A stretch of 13,085 bases of DNA from an uncultured Oscillospiraceae bacterium (GTDB lineage: Bacteria; Bacillota; Clostridia; Oscillospirales; Oscillospiraceae), in assembly GCA_905234005.1 (NCBI GenBank), contig CAJOFW010000010.1, positions 1 to 13,085 of the forward strand, given 5' to 3'. The translations under genes and the position numbers were made by a program. Under the pieces are notes generated by a model that was not told where the DNA came from, made no database searches, and saw only the letters and a list, made by a program, of their open reading frames with translations. Of this stretch, positions 1 through 8,315 are shown piece by piece; positions within the stretch are counted from its first letter, which is position 1, and each line of letters starts with the position of its first letter.

Positions 1-107
1 TCCCCGGCCGTCTCGAGCACGGGGGAGACTCCGCGTGTACACGCGGTGAGGGCCAGCGCCATGCAGACAGCCGTCAGCAGGGCGAGGATTCTATATAATA
101 CGCGCAT
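1..107 (-). CDS. Lipoprotein precursor, N-terminal fragment (runs off left edge)
   Basis: Only the first 35 codons are inside the window. They read as a type II signal peptide: a short basic start (R2, R6), a hydrophobic core over about residues 7-20, and a lipobox Leu20-Thr21-Ala22-Cys23. Cys23 would be lipidated after cleavage, placing the mature protein on the outer face of the membrane. The ATG at 107 is chosen because a strong AGGAGG lies 8 nt upstream on this strand, and a promoter-like TTGCAA/TATGAT pair lies further upstream. The gene therefore looks separately transcribed from comM, which precedes it. What remains after Cys23 is too short to name a family; a solute-binding or surface lipoprotein is possible but not shown. 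Confidence 0.75.
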   Translation of the reverse strand, partial: MRVLYRILALLTAVCMALALTACTRGVSPVLETAG

Positions 108-149
108 GGGCGTCGCCTCCTGTCAATGATTTGATGCTCTCCCGGTTCG

Positions 150-178
150 ATCATAGCACACGGGCCGGCGGTTTGCAA
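150..178 (-). promoter_or_regulatory. Sigma-70/SigA-type promoter for the left-edge lipoprotein gene
   Basis: Read on the minus strand, a -35 hexamer TTGCAA (173-178) is followed after exactly 17 bp by a -10 hexamer TATGAT (150-155). Transcription would start near 143 and give a leader of about 35 nt containing the AGGAGG of the lipoprotein gene. The match to consensus and spacing is seen directly; activity is inferred. No intrinsic terminator (stem plus T-run) was found between the comM stop and this promoter, so some read-through from the long upstream operon is possible. Confidence 0.65.
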
Positions 179-241
179 TCGGTACCAGAAATTTCATATT
201 TCGCCCGCCCGGCCGGCCGCTCAGTCGGTCTTCTGCCCCGG

Positions 242-1753
<1,512 letters not shown>

Positions 1754-1819
1754 GGAGCGTTATCCCTCCCAGTCATGCCGATTTGCGCGGAGAACGGTTG
1801 GTTGATGCTTTTTCCTGAA

Positions 1820-1843
1820 GGAAGCGGCGTTTGCGCCGCTTCC
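1820..1843 (-). other. Perfect 10-bp stem-loop between aspS and comM
   Basis: A perfect inverted repeat, GGAAGCGGCG at 1820-1829 and its complement at 1834-1843, has a 4-nt loop (CAAA on the minus strand). It begins 6 nt after the aspS stop codon. It is not followed by a T-run on the minus strand (the next bases are TTCAGGAAAA), so it is not a classical intrinsic terminator of aspS. It is better read as an mRNA 3'-end stabiliser, processing site or weak attenuator that could lower comM expression relative to the synthetases. On the plus strand the T-run precedes the stem rather than following it, so it does not terminate in that direction either. Confidence 0.6.
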
Positions 1844-1849
1844 GGCGGG

Positions 1850-3634
1850 TTATTCCCCGTCCGCCGGGAGGGTTATGGCGATGTTCAGCTCGTCGAGCTG
1901 CTTCTGCTCCACCGCCGAGGGGGCGCCCATCATGAGGTCCTGGGCGTTTTTGTTCATCGGGAACGGGATGATCTCGCGGATCGACGGCTCGCCCGCCAGC
2001 AGCATCACCATGCGGTCGACGCCCGGGGCGATGCCGGCGTGGGGAGGCGCTCCGTAGCAGAACGCGTTGTACATCGCCGGGAAGCGGGCCTTCACGTCGT
2101 CCTCGCCGAGACGCACCATCTCGAACGCCTTGATCATGATGTCGGGGTCGTGGTTGCGCACCGCGCCGGAGGACAGCTCCACGCCGTTGCACACGAGGTC
2201 GTACTGCGTCGCGTAGATGTCGAGCGGGTCGATCTCGCCGCGTTCGGCCTTTTCGAGGATTTCCAGCCCGCCGTTCGGCATCGAGAACGGGTTGTGGCAG
2301 AACTCCAGCTCGCCGGACTCCTCGCCGATCTCGAACATCGGGAAATCGACGATCCAGCAGAACTCGTACCGGGCCTCGTCCATGTGGCCGGGCACGGCCG
2401 CGCCGAGCATCCGGCGGGCGACGCCGGCGGTCTTCCGGGCGGCGTCCTTCGTGCCGGCGGCGGCGAGGACGAGACAGCCCGGCGTCACGCCGAGGGACGC
2501 GAGGGCGTCCTCGTGCCCGGCGAGGAACTTCGAGACGCCGCCGACGAGCGCGCCGTTCTCGTCCATGCGGAACCAGTACGGCTTCTGTCCGGCCTGCACC
2601 TCCACGTCGGCGCAGAGCCTGTCGATCTGCTTGCGCGTGAGCGCCGCGCCGGAGCAGACGACGGCCTTGACGCAGTCGGCCGTCTCGAACGGGGCGAAGC
2701 CCTCGGTCGATTTGGCGAGGGCGGTCATGTCGGTCAGGACGAGGTCGATGCGGAGGTCGGGCTTGTCCGTGCCGTAGGTCTCCATCGCGTCGTTGAAGGA
2801 TATGCGGCGGAACGGGGCCTCGGACGCGATATCGTACGTGCCGTACTTTGCGAAGATCGGCGGCAGCACGTCCTCGATGACCGCGAATACGTCCTCCTGC
2901 TCGGCGAAGGCCATCTCCATATCGAGCTGGTAGAACTCGCCGGGGGAGCGGTCGCCGCGGGCGTCCTCGTCGCGGAAGCACGGGGCGATCTGGAAGTAGC
3001 GGTCGAAGCCCGAGGTCATGAGAAGCTGCTTGAACTGCTGCGGGGCCTGGGGCAGGGCGTAGAATTTGCCCGGATGCTTGCGGGCCGGTACGAGGTAATC
3101 GCGTGCGCCCTCGGGCGACGACGCGGTCAGGATCGGGGTCGTGATCTCGAGAAAGCCGTGTTCGGTCATGGCGGCGCGCAGGGCGGCGATCACATTGCAG
3201 CGCAGGACGATGTTCTGCTTGACGGCGGGGTTGCGCAGGTCGAGGTAGCGGTATTTGAGGCGCAGGGTCTCGTCCGCCTCCCGGCTGCGGTTTATCTCGA
3301 ACGGCAGCTCGTTATAGCGGCAGCGGCCGAGGACGGTCACGCTCTCCGGGACGATCTCGATGTCGCCGGTGGGCTGCTTCGGGTTTTTGCTGTCGCGCTC
3401 GCGGACGACGCCGTCGACGGCGATCGTGCTCTCCTTCGTGATGGCGCGGAAGGTCTTGACCATGTCCTCCGTCTCGGCGACGAGCTGCGTCGTGCCGTAG
3501 AAATCGCGGACGACGACGAACGCCAGCGCCGAGCCGACCTCGCGGACGTTCTCCATCCAGCCCACGAGCCGGACTCTTTCGCCGACGTGCTCCATCCGAA
3601 GCTCGCCGCAGGTATGTGTGCGCATCTGTGTCAT
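1850..3634 (-). CDS. aspS: Aspartyl-tRNA synthetase (bacterial type with GAD insertion)
   Basis: 594 residues, the usual bacterial AspRS length. It charges tRNA-Asp with aspartate in the cytoplasm. Seen: N-terminal OB-fold anticodon domain (about 1-110), class II motif 2 region from RYFQIAPCFRDED (212-224) to the YQLD at 235-238, a GAD domain at roughly 300-415, and motif 3 GIAPGVDR at 534-541. Several motifs carry the signature I associate with alphaproteobacterial-type enzymes: PGEFYQLD (231-238), CHNPFSMP (446-453), GAPPHAGIAPGVDR (528-541) and FPMNKNAQDLMMGAPS (558-573). The more common bacterial form has PEFTQLD, HHPFT and GLALGLDR. The ATG at 3634 is used because no start codon lies close upstream in frame; an AAGGAG lies about 13 nt upstream, and a second ATG at 3625 is possible. 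The gene sits 50 nt after hisS. Whether it also charges tRNA-Asn cannot be told. Confidence 0.96.
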   Translation of the reverse strand: MTQMRTHTCGELRMEHVGERVRLVGWMENVREVGSALAFVVVRDFYGTTQLVAETEDMVKTFRAITKESTIAVDGVVRERDSKNPKQPTGDIEIVPESVTVLGRCRYNELPFEINRSREADETLRLKYRYLDLRNPAVKQNIVLRCNVIAALRAAMTEHGFLEITTPILTASSPEGARDYLVPARKHPGKFYALPQAPQQFKQLLMTSGFDRYFQIAPCFRDEDARGDRSPGEFYQLDMEMAFAEQEDVFAVIEDVLPPIFAKYGTYDIASEAPFRRISFNDAMETYGTDKPDLRIDLVLTDMTALAKSTEGFAPFETADCVKAVVCSGAALTRKQIDRLCADVEVQAGQKPYWFRMDENGALVGGVSKFLAGHEDALASLGVTPGCLVLAAAGTKDAARKTAGVARRMLGAAVPGHMDEARYEFCWIVDFPMFEIGEESGELEFCHNPFSMPNGGLEILEKAERGEIDPLDIYATQYDLVCNGVELSSGAVRNHDPDIMIKAFEMVRLGEDDVKARFPAMYNAFCYGAPPHAGIAPGVDRMVMLLAGEPSIREIIPFPMNKNAQDLMMGAPSAVEQKQLDELNIAITLPADGE

Positions 3635-3684
3635 GTCGGTTTCTTTACTCCTTCGTATACCAGTGTATGGCGGTTCAATGCCGT

Positions 3685-5028
3685 TCAAATTCCTGTAACC
3701 GGCCTGACCGGGCGGCTGACGGCTTCGCGGATGATTTTCGCGGCCTCGTCCGCCGGGACGGCGATCTGCTCGCCGGTGGCGAGGTTTTTGAGGCTCACCG
3801 TGTTCTCCGCGGCCTCGGTCTCGCCGATGACGACGGCGAACGGCACGCGGAGCCGGTCGGCGTAGGTGAATTTCGCCTTGAGCTTTTTCTTTTCGGTGTA
3901 GATCTGCGTGCGGACGCCGGCCTCGCGCAGGACGGTCGCGCACCGGACGGCGTGGCCGAGGACGCCGTCGTCCATCGGGATGACGAGCGCGTCGCACGGG
4001 GCCGTGTTCAGCTCCTCGCTCAACAGGCCCTGCTCCTGCAGGATATAGAAGAGCCGGGTCACGCCGATCGACACGCCCACGCCGGGGAGCTTTTTATCGG
4101 TATAATACTCCGCGAGGCTGTCGTACCGGCCGCCGGAGCAGACGGAGCCGACCTCGGGGTGATCGAGCAGCGTCGTCTCGTAGACGGTGCCCGTGTAGTA
4201 GTCGAGGCCCCGGGCGATGGTGAGGTCGATCGTCCACTTGTCGTCGGGCACGCCGAGGCCGGGCAGAAGGCCGGTGACGGTCTTCAGCTCGGCGACGCCC
4301 TCGTCGAGGGCGGGGCATTTCCCCGAAAGGCCGTCGAGGGTGGCCATCGGGTCGTCCGACGCGAGGATGTCGAGAAGCTCCGCGGCGAGGGCGGGCGTCA
4401 GGCCGACGTCGTCCGTCAGGATCGCGGCGACCTTGTCGCGGCCGAGCTTGTCGAGCTTGTCGATCGCGGTCATGACCTGACCGGCGGCGCCGCCGACGCC
4501 GAGATACTCGAACAGGCCGTTTAACACCTTGCGGTTGTTCATGCGGATCACAAAGCGCTCGATGCCGAGCCGCCGGAACACCGCGCAGATGACGGCGGGC
4601 ATTTCCGCCTCGTTCGCCACGTCGAGGACGCCGTCGCCGATGACGTCGATGTCCGCCTGATAGAATTCGCGGAAGCGGCCGCGCTGCGCCCGTTCGCCGC
4701 GGTAGACCTTGCCGATCTGGTAGCGGCGGAACGGAAACACGAGCTGGCCGTAGTGGAGGGCGACGTATTTCGCGAGCGGCACCGTCAGGTCAAAGCGCAG
4801 GGCGAGGTCGGCGTCGCCTTTGGTGAAGCGGTAGACCTGCTTTTCGGTCTCGCCGCCGCCCTTCGCGAGCAGCACCTCCGCCGCCTCGATCACGGGCGTG
4901 TCGATCGGGCAGAAGCCGTAGAGGGAGTATGTCTCGCGGAGCACGCGCATGATCTCGCGCATCTGCGCCTGCTGCGGCGGCAGAAGCTCCATGAAGCCGG
5001 ACAGCGTCCGGGGCTTGATTCGTTCCAT
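3685..5028 (-). CDS. hisS: Histidyl-tRNA synthetase
   Basis: 447 residues, within the HisRS range. It is a class II synthetase that charges tRNA-His. Seen: motif 1 region around YGFCPIDTPVIE (37-48), RFDLTVPLAKYVA (78-90), motif 2 with GRFREFYQADIDVIG (117-131), the HisRS-specific ARGLDYYTGTVYE segment (272-284, containing the conserved Arg273), GGRYDSL (299-305), and a C-terminal anticodon-binding domain (about 345-440). The EFYQ-D-D form of motif 2 differs from the RQFHQ form usual in low-GC Firmicutes HisRS. The ATG at 5028 is 17 nt after the mgsA-like gene and has AAAGG about 12 nt upstream. The open frame extends further upstream, but that part overlaps the mgsA-like gene and is not HisRS-like. 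hisS-aspS adjacency is common in Firmicutes and supports both calls. Confidence 0.96.
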   Translation of the reverse strand: MERIKPRTLSGFMELLPPQQAQMREIMRVLRETYSLYGFCPIDTPVIEAAEVLLAKGGGETEKQVYRFTKGDADLALRFDLTVPLAKYVALHYGQLVFPFRRYQIGKVYRGERAQRGRFREFYQADIDVIGDGVLDVANEAEMPAVICAVFRRLGIERFVIRMNNRKVLNGLFEYLGVGGAAGQVMTAIDKLDKLGRDKVAAILTDDVGLTPALAAELLDILASDDPMATLDGLSGKCPALDEGVAELKTVTGLLPGLGVPDDKWTIDLTIARGLDYYTGTVYETTLLDHPEVGSVCSGGRYDSLAEYYTDKKLPGVGVSIGVTRLFYILQEQGLLSEELNTAPCDALVIPMDDGVLGHAVRCATVLREAGVRTQIYTEKKKLKAKFTYADRLRVPFAVVIGETEAAENTVSLKNLATGEQIAVPADEAAKIIREAVSRPVRPVTGI

Positions 5029-5045
5029 GTGATGTTGCTTACCTT

Positions 5046-5477
5046 TCAAACGTCCGGGGTGTCGGACGTGTTTTTCTTGTTTTTGGGGTTTACGATGTTG
5101 CGCCAGTCGAGGTCGCCGCGGCGCAGGCCGTGGATGAGCACCTCGGCGGTCGCCGCGTTCGAGGCGAACGGGACGCTGTAGAGGTCGCAGAGGCGGCGTA
5201 TCTCGTTCACGTCGCCGGCGTTCTCCGGCCGCGTCGGGTCGGAGAAGAACAGCACGAGGTCGATCTCGTTGTAGGCGATGCGTACGCCGATCTGCTGCGT
5301 GCCGCCCTGCGTGCCGCTCATGCAGGGCGTGATGGGAAGGCCCGTGGCCTCCTGTACGAGCTTGCCGGTGGAGCTTGTCGCGATGATCGAGTGCTCCGCG
5401 AGTATGCCGCTGTAGGCGATGCAGAACTGCACCATAAGTTCCTTTTTTCCGTCGTGCGCTGTCAGCGCGATGTTCAT
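5046..5477 (-). CDS. mgsA: Methylglyoxal synthase-like protein with altered catalytic residues
   Basis: 143 residues, closely patterned on methylglyoxal synthase, which converts dihydroxyacetone phosphate to methylglyoxal and phosphate. Retained: AHD at 7-9, lysines 11/12, a phosphate-loop-like ATSSTG at 33-38, SG at 54-55, FFSDP at 77-81 (Asp80 aligns with E. coli Asp91), and the C-terminal pattern GLRRGDLDWRNIVN (117-130). Altered: the family's GGDQQ is GGTQQ here, so the general-base Asp (E. coli Asp71) is Thr60. The segment normally holding the active-site His (PHxPD) reads PENAGD (84-89) with no His and appears one residue shorter. The ATG at 5477 has AGGAGG 8 nt upstream, a strong site. 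In clostridia mgsA often lies at the end of the mre/pbp2/rodA cluster, as here. The fold is near certain; MgsA activity is doubtful. Confidence 0.85.
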   Translation of the reverse strand: MNIALTAHDGKKELMVQFCIAYSGILAEHSIIATSSTGKLVQEATGLPITPCMSGTQGGTQQIGVRIAYNEIDLVLFFSDPTRPENAGDVNEIRRLCDLYSVPFASNAATAEVLIHGLRRGDLDWRNIVNPKNKKNTSDTPDV

Positions 5478-5532
5478 AAAACGAGCCTCCTTCTTTTTTT
5501 GCCGGGAAATCGGAAAATCGGATGAACGGGTT

Positions 5533-5602
5533 GTTGGTAGTTGGTAGTTGATAGTTGATAGTTGGTGGTTGGTAGTTGGTAGTTGGCAGTTGGCGGTTGA
5601 AT
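5533..5602 (+). repeat. Heptanucleotide tandem array A (pbp2-mgsA intergenic)
   Basis: Nine contiguous 7-bp units on the plus strand run 5533-5595, with a decayed tenth at 5596-5602. In order they are GTTGGTA, GTTGGTA, GTTGATA, GTTGATA, GTTGGTG, GTTGGTA, GTTGGTA, GTTGGCA, GTTGGCG, then GTTGAAT. Variation is confined mainly to positions 5-7. A perfect 9-bp direct repeat, ATGAACGGG, flanks the array at 5522-5530 and 5601-5609. The array lies in the 155-nt gap between the pbp2 stop and the mgsA-like start, clear of the mgsA AGGAGG site. It shares unit and orientation with array B on the other side of pbp2. Confidence 0.92.
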
Positions 5603-5632
5603 GAACGGGGGAACGGACGGGTGCGCGGGCGG

Positions 5633-7723
5633 TCACCGCAGAAGCGCAAGCTCGGTTTCGGTCTGCTGGGTGCTCTGCTGGAAGTCGAAGTAATATTCGA
5701 GCACCTGCTTGGCGATGTTCGCGAGCAGCGCGCCGCGCTTGCCCTTTTCGACCACGACGGCGACGGCGATCTCGGGGTCGTCGGCGGGGGCGTAGCAGAT
5801 GAACACGGCGTCGTCGTTGACGGAGCCGGTCTCGGTCGTACCGGTCTTCGCGGCGACGGTGGGGGTGAAGCCGGAGAGGTAGGTGTAGGCCGTGCCGTTT
5901 ACGTCGTTCGCGACGCCCCACATGCCCTGGTGGATCAGCGACCAGATCAGCGTCGGGGCGTTCAGCGTGCTCGCGACGACCGGCTCGCGCTCGTAGATGC
6001 TGTCGGAGTAATCGTAGCTCGAGGCGGATTTGAGGATCGAGCACTCGTAGACGGTGCCCGAATTCGCGAGCGCCGCGCAGTAGCGGGCGAGCTGGATCGG
6101 CGTGACGCCGGTGATCGACTGGCCGATCGCCGCCTGCAGCGTGTCCGCCGCGTACCACTCCGCGTCGATGCCGGTGTAGAGGTCGTGCTTGGCCTGCACC
6201 GAGGCGACGCGTCCGGCCGCCTCGCCCAGCTCGATGCCCGTGCGCTGGCCGAGGCCGAGCGTCGTGGCGTACTCGTAGATGAGGTCGATGCCGGTGATGT
6301 CGCCGACGTTGAAGAAGAAGACGTTGCACGAGGCGGTCAGCGCCTCGGAGACGGTCAGGCCGCCGTGCATACCGGTGCACCGGGGGGAGTAGCCGGAGGA
6401 GGCGTAGCGGTCGTAGATGCCGTTGCAGCTGAAGGTCGTGTCCTGCCCGATGAGGTTCTCGCACAGCGCCGTCAGCGCCGTGACGGGCTTGAACGTCGAG
6501 CCGGGGGCGTATTCGCCGGTGAGGGCGCGGTTGACGAGCGGGGTGTTCACGGTGTCGGCGACGAGGTCGGGGTAGTCCTCGAAGTAGGTGCCGAGGCTGT
6601 AGCCCGGATAGCTCGCGATGCAGAAGGGCTCGCCGGTGTTCACGTCCACGGCGACGAGGGCGCCGCCGGTGATGAGGTCCTGCACGTCGTCGCCGGTGTA
6701 CTGGACGTTCGCGTTCGACGTCTCCCGGGCGGCGTTCGTCTCGGTGATGAAGCTGCCCAGCGCCTGCTCGGCGACGGCCTGCAGGGCGATGTCGATGGTG
6801 AGGTAGATGTGGTTGCCCGGCTCCGGCGCCTCCCGGTAGACCGTGCCGGTCACGACGCCCTCGCTCGTGCGGGTGACCTCGGCCACGCCGTCGGTGCCGT
6901 GGAGGTATTCCTCAAACGCCATCTCCGCGCCGGATTTGCCGACGCGGGCGTTGAGCTTGTAGCCCTTGTCGCCGTATTTCTCCATGTCCTCCGCGTCCAT
7001 CAGCGCGGTATAGCCGAGCAGGTGGGCGGCGTAGGTCGTGTTGTACTCGCGGACGTAGCTGACCTGCACCTCGAAGCCGGGGATGTCCGCCTCCATCAGG
7101 GCCGTGATCGTGTCGATGCTCACGTCCTCCGCGAAGACGTAGTCGGAGGTGTTGATGAGGTAGCGGACGTTGATCTCGTACCGCACGCCGGCGATTGTGC
7201 GCATATCGGCGGCGGAGTAGTTGTTGTCGATGCCGTAGCGGGCGCGCATGCGGGCCATGACCTCCACGGCGGAGGCGTCGGAGTCGAGTCCGTTCGCCTG
7301 GATCCACGCGTCGAGACACGCCCGCTGGATGGCGGTCATGTTGTCCACGAACGCGAACGGGGCCGTTTTCGTGATGGGCAGCTCGTCGGTGTACGCGTCG
7401 CCGTTTTCGGTGATGATCTGCGTCATGCGCAGGATGGCGGTGTTCGCGGTGTTGTCGTCGCCGGTGGCGAACAGCTCGTCCGTGTCGATGAGGAGGTTGT
7501 TGCAGTTGCGGTTGGACACGAGCAGGCGGCCGTAGCGGTCGAGGATGTTGCCGCGGGCGGCGATGACGGTCTCCGTGGAGACGATGGAGTTGGTGGACGC
7601 CTCGTAGTTTGCGTTGCCCTCGATGATCTGCAGCCGGTACAGCGTGCCGAGATACAGCGCGAGCACGACGACGAGCACAAGCCCGAGAAAGGCGACGCGT
7701 CCGGGACGGATGAGTCTGTTCAT
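5633..7723 (-). CDS. mrdA: Penicillin-binding protein 2 (elongasome class B transpeptidase)
   Basis: 696 residues, a class B PBP of the elongation type. It cross-links peptidoglycan during lateral wall growth, normally with the glycosyltransferase RodA. Seen: one N-terminal membrane anchor (about 10-30) after a short basic cytoplasmic tail, a dimerisation/pedestal region starting at ARGNILDRYG (56-65), and a C-terminal transpeptidase domain. Its catalytic motifs are STFK (Ser409, Lys412), SCN (465-467) and KTGT (626-629). The ATG at 7723 fits the start of the anchor segment, and no other in-frame start lies between it and the mreD end. There is no Shine-Dalgarno sequence: the bases directly upstream are heptamer repeats without G on the coding strand. 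It lies downstream of mreC-mreD and upstream of the mgsA-like gene; rodA is not in the window. Confidence 0.95.
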   Translation of the reverse strand: MNRLIRPGRVAFLGLVLVVVLALYLGTLYRLQIIEGNANYEASTNSIVSTETVIAARGNILDRYGRLLVSNRNCNNLLIDTDELFATGDDNTANTAILRMTQIITENGDAYTDELPITKTAPFAFVDNMTAIQRACLDAWIQANGLDSDASAVEVMARMRARYGIDNNYSAADMRTIAGVRYEINVRYLINTSDYVFAEDVSIDTITALMEADIPGFEVQVSYVREYNTTYAAHLLGYTALMDAEDMEKYGDKGYKLNARVGKSGAEMAFEEYLHGTDGVAEVTRTSEGVVTGTVYREAPEPGNHIYLTIDIALQAVAEQALGSFITETNAARETSNANVQYTGDDVQDLITGGALVAVDVNTGEPFCIASYPGYSLGTYFEDYPDLVADTVNTPLVNRALTGEYAPGSTFKPVTALTALCENLIGQDTTFSCNGIYDRYASSGYSPRCTGMHGGLTVSEALTASCNVFFFNVGDITGIDLIYEYATTLGLGQRTGIELGEAAGRVASVQAKHDLYTGIDAEWYAADTLQAAIGQSITGVTPIQLARYCAALANSGTVYECSILKSASSYDYSDSIYEREPVVASTLNAPTLIWSLIHQGMWGVANDVNGTAYTYLSGFTPTVAAKTGTTETGSVNDDAVFICYAPADDPEIAVAVVVEKGKRGALLANIAKQVLEYYFDFQQSTQQTETELALLR

Positions 7724-7787
7724 AGTTGATAGTTGATAGCTGATAGCTGATAGTTGATAGTTGATAGTTGATGGGTGGTGGCTGTCA
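7724..7787 (+). repeat. Heptanucleotide tandem array B (fills the mreD-pbp2 gap)
   Basis: In the phase GTTGATA from 7725, nine 7-bp units fill 7725-7787: GTTGATA twice, GCTGATA twice, GTTGATA twice, GTTGATG, and two degenerate units GGTGGTG and GCTGTCA. The last unit contains the complement of the mreD stop codon (7785-7787), and the first unit starts one base from the pbp2 ATG. The 61-nt gap between mreD and pbp2 is therefore essentially all repeat. On the coding strand the intact units are ATCAACT or ATCAGCT, poor in G and unlikely to fold or pair with 16S rRNA. The GTTGATA unit is shared with array A. Confidence 0.92.
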
Positions 7788-8303
7788 GTGGTCGCCCAGC
7801 GGGCGGGAGGCGATGGATTTGCACGGGAGGTACACGGGCGCCGCCCACGGCAGGCTCCAGAGCACCTGGATCGCCGCCGTGCGCCACACCGCCGCCGCGC
7901 CGGTGTCCACGAGAAAGAGGAACCGGAACATCTGGCAGAACGTGACGATCATGAGCGCGAGGGCGCACAGCGTCATATAGGACAGAAAGCCCCTGTGCAG
8001 GAAGTATTTTCCCAGCACGCCGGCGAAGAAGCCGATCAGCGGCAGCAGCACGGCGAACAGGCATACGTGCTCGGGGTAGCCGAAATCCATGAAGTACCCG
8101 GCCGCGAGGCCGAAGAAGCCGCCCCACGACGCGCCGTCGAACAGGCCGACCGCCACGACCGCCGCCGGGATCAGCATGAGATGCACGCCCCGGATCGTGA
8201 ACGCGGAGAGCAGCAGATCCTGAAACAGAAACAGCGCCGCGAGCAGAAGGCCGTACACGATGGCCCGGCGCAGCCTGGAGAGGTCGATGAGATCGAGAAG
8301 CAT
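7785..8303 (-). CDS. mreD: Rod shape-determining protein MreD
   Basis: 172 residues, typical MreD size, and almost entirely hydrophobic with about five to six membrane spans (roughly 14-36, 39-55, 60-76, 80-98, 106-130, 138-158). The DGASWGGFFGLAAGYFMD stretch (56-73) resembles the family's conserved small-residue loop before the D-F/D motif. MreD is a membrane component of the elongasome, binding MreC and modulating PBP2. The ATG at 8303 is 12 nt after the mreC stop, and its AGGTGA Shine-Dalgarno overlaps that stop, which suggests translational coupling. The identification rests on topology and position between mreC and pbp2 more than on sequence, because MreD is poorly conserved. Confidence 0.88.
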   Translation of the reverse strand: MLLDLIDLSRLRRAIVYGLLLAALFLFQDLLLSAFTIRGVHLMLIPAAVVAVGLFDGASWGGFFGLAAGYFMDFGYPEHVCLFAVLLPLIGFFAGVLGKYFLHRGFLSYMTLCALALMIVTFCQMFRFLFLVDTGAAAVWRTAAIQVLWSLPWAAPVYLPCKSIASRPLGDH

Positions 8304-8315
8304 CGCCGCGTCACC

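Noticed and set aside
23..50. Palindrome GCGTGTACACGC in the lipoprotein gene as an operator
   Set aside because: It lies within codons for Ala-Cys-Thr-Arg at the lipobox, downstream of the start, and is explained by coding sequence.
1820..1843. Intrinsic terminator after aspS
   Set aside because: The stem is strong but the downstream minus-strand bases lack a T-run, so it is listed only as a stem-loop.
1850..3997. N-terminal extension of AspRS into the hisS region
   Set aside because: The added residues are Arg/Pro-rich shadow sequence opposite no known domain. AspRS starts normally at MTQMRTHTCGEL, preceded by AAGGAG.
3685..5649. Long N-terminal extension of HisRS (about 200 residues)
   Set aside because: The extension overlaps the mgsA-like gene in another frame and reads through heptamer array A, giving periodic Gln/Leu/Pro/Thr/Asn/Tyr peptide. 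HisRS homology starts near the ATG at 5028.
5576..7729. A 717-codon plus-strand open frame opposite pbp2, beginning in heptamer array A
   Set aside because: It mirrors pbp2 almost exactly, has low-complexity Val/Gly/Asp/Arg composition, and lacks a Shine-Dalgarno site. It is an antisense shadow.
5533..7787. Heptamer arrays as a CRISPR or as protein-coding repeats
   Set aside because: Units are 7 bp and contiguous with no spacers, and no cas gene is nearby. The periodic peptide they would encode has no start codon or family, and the arrays sit in gaps between genes.
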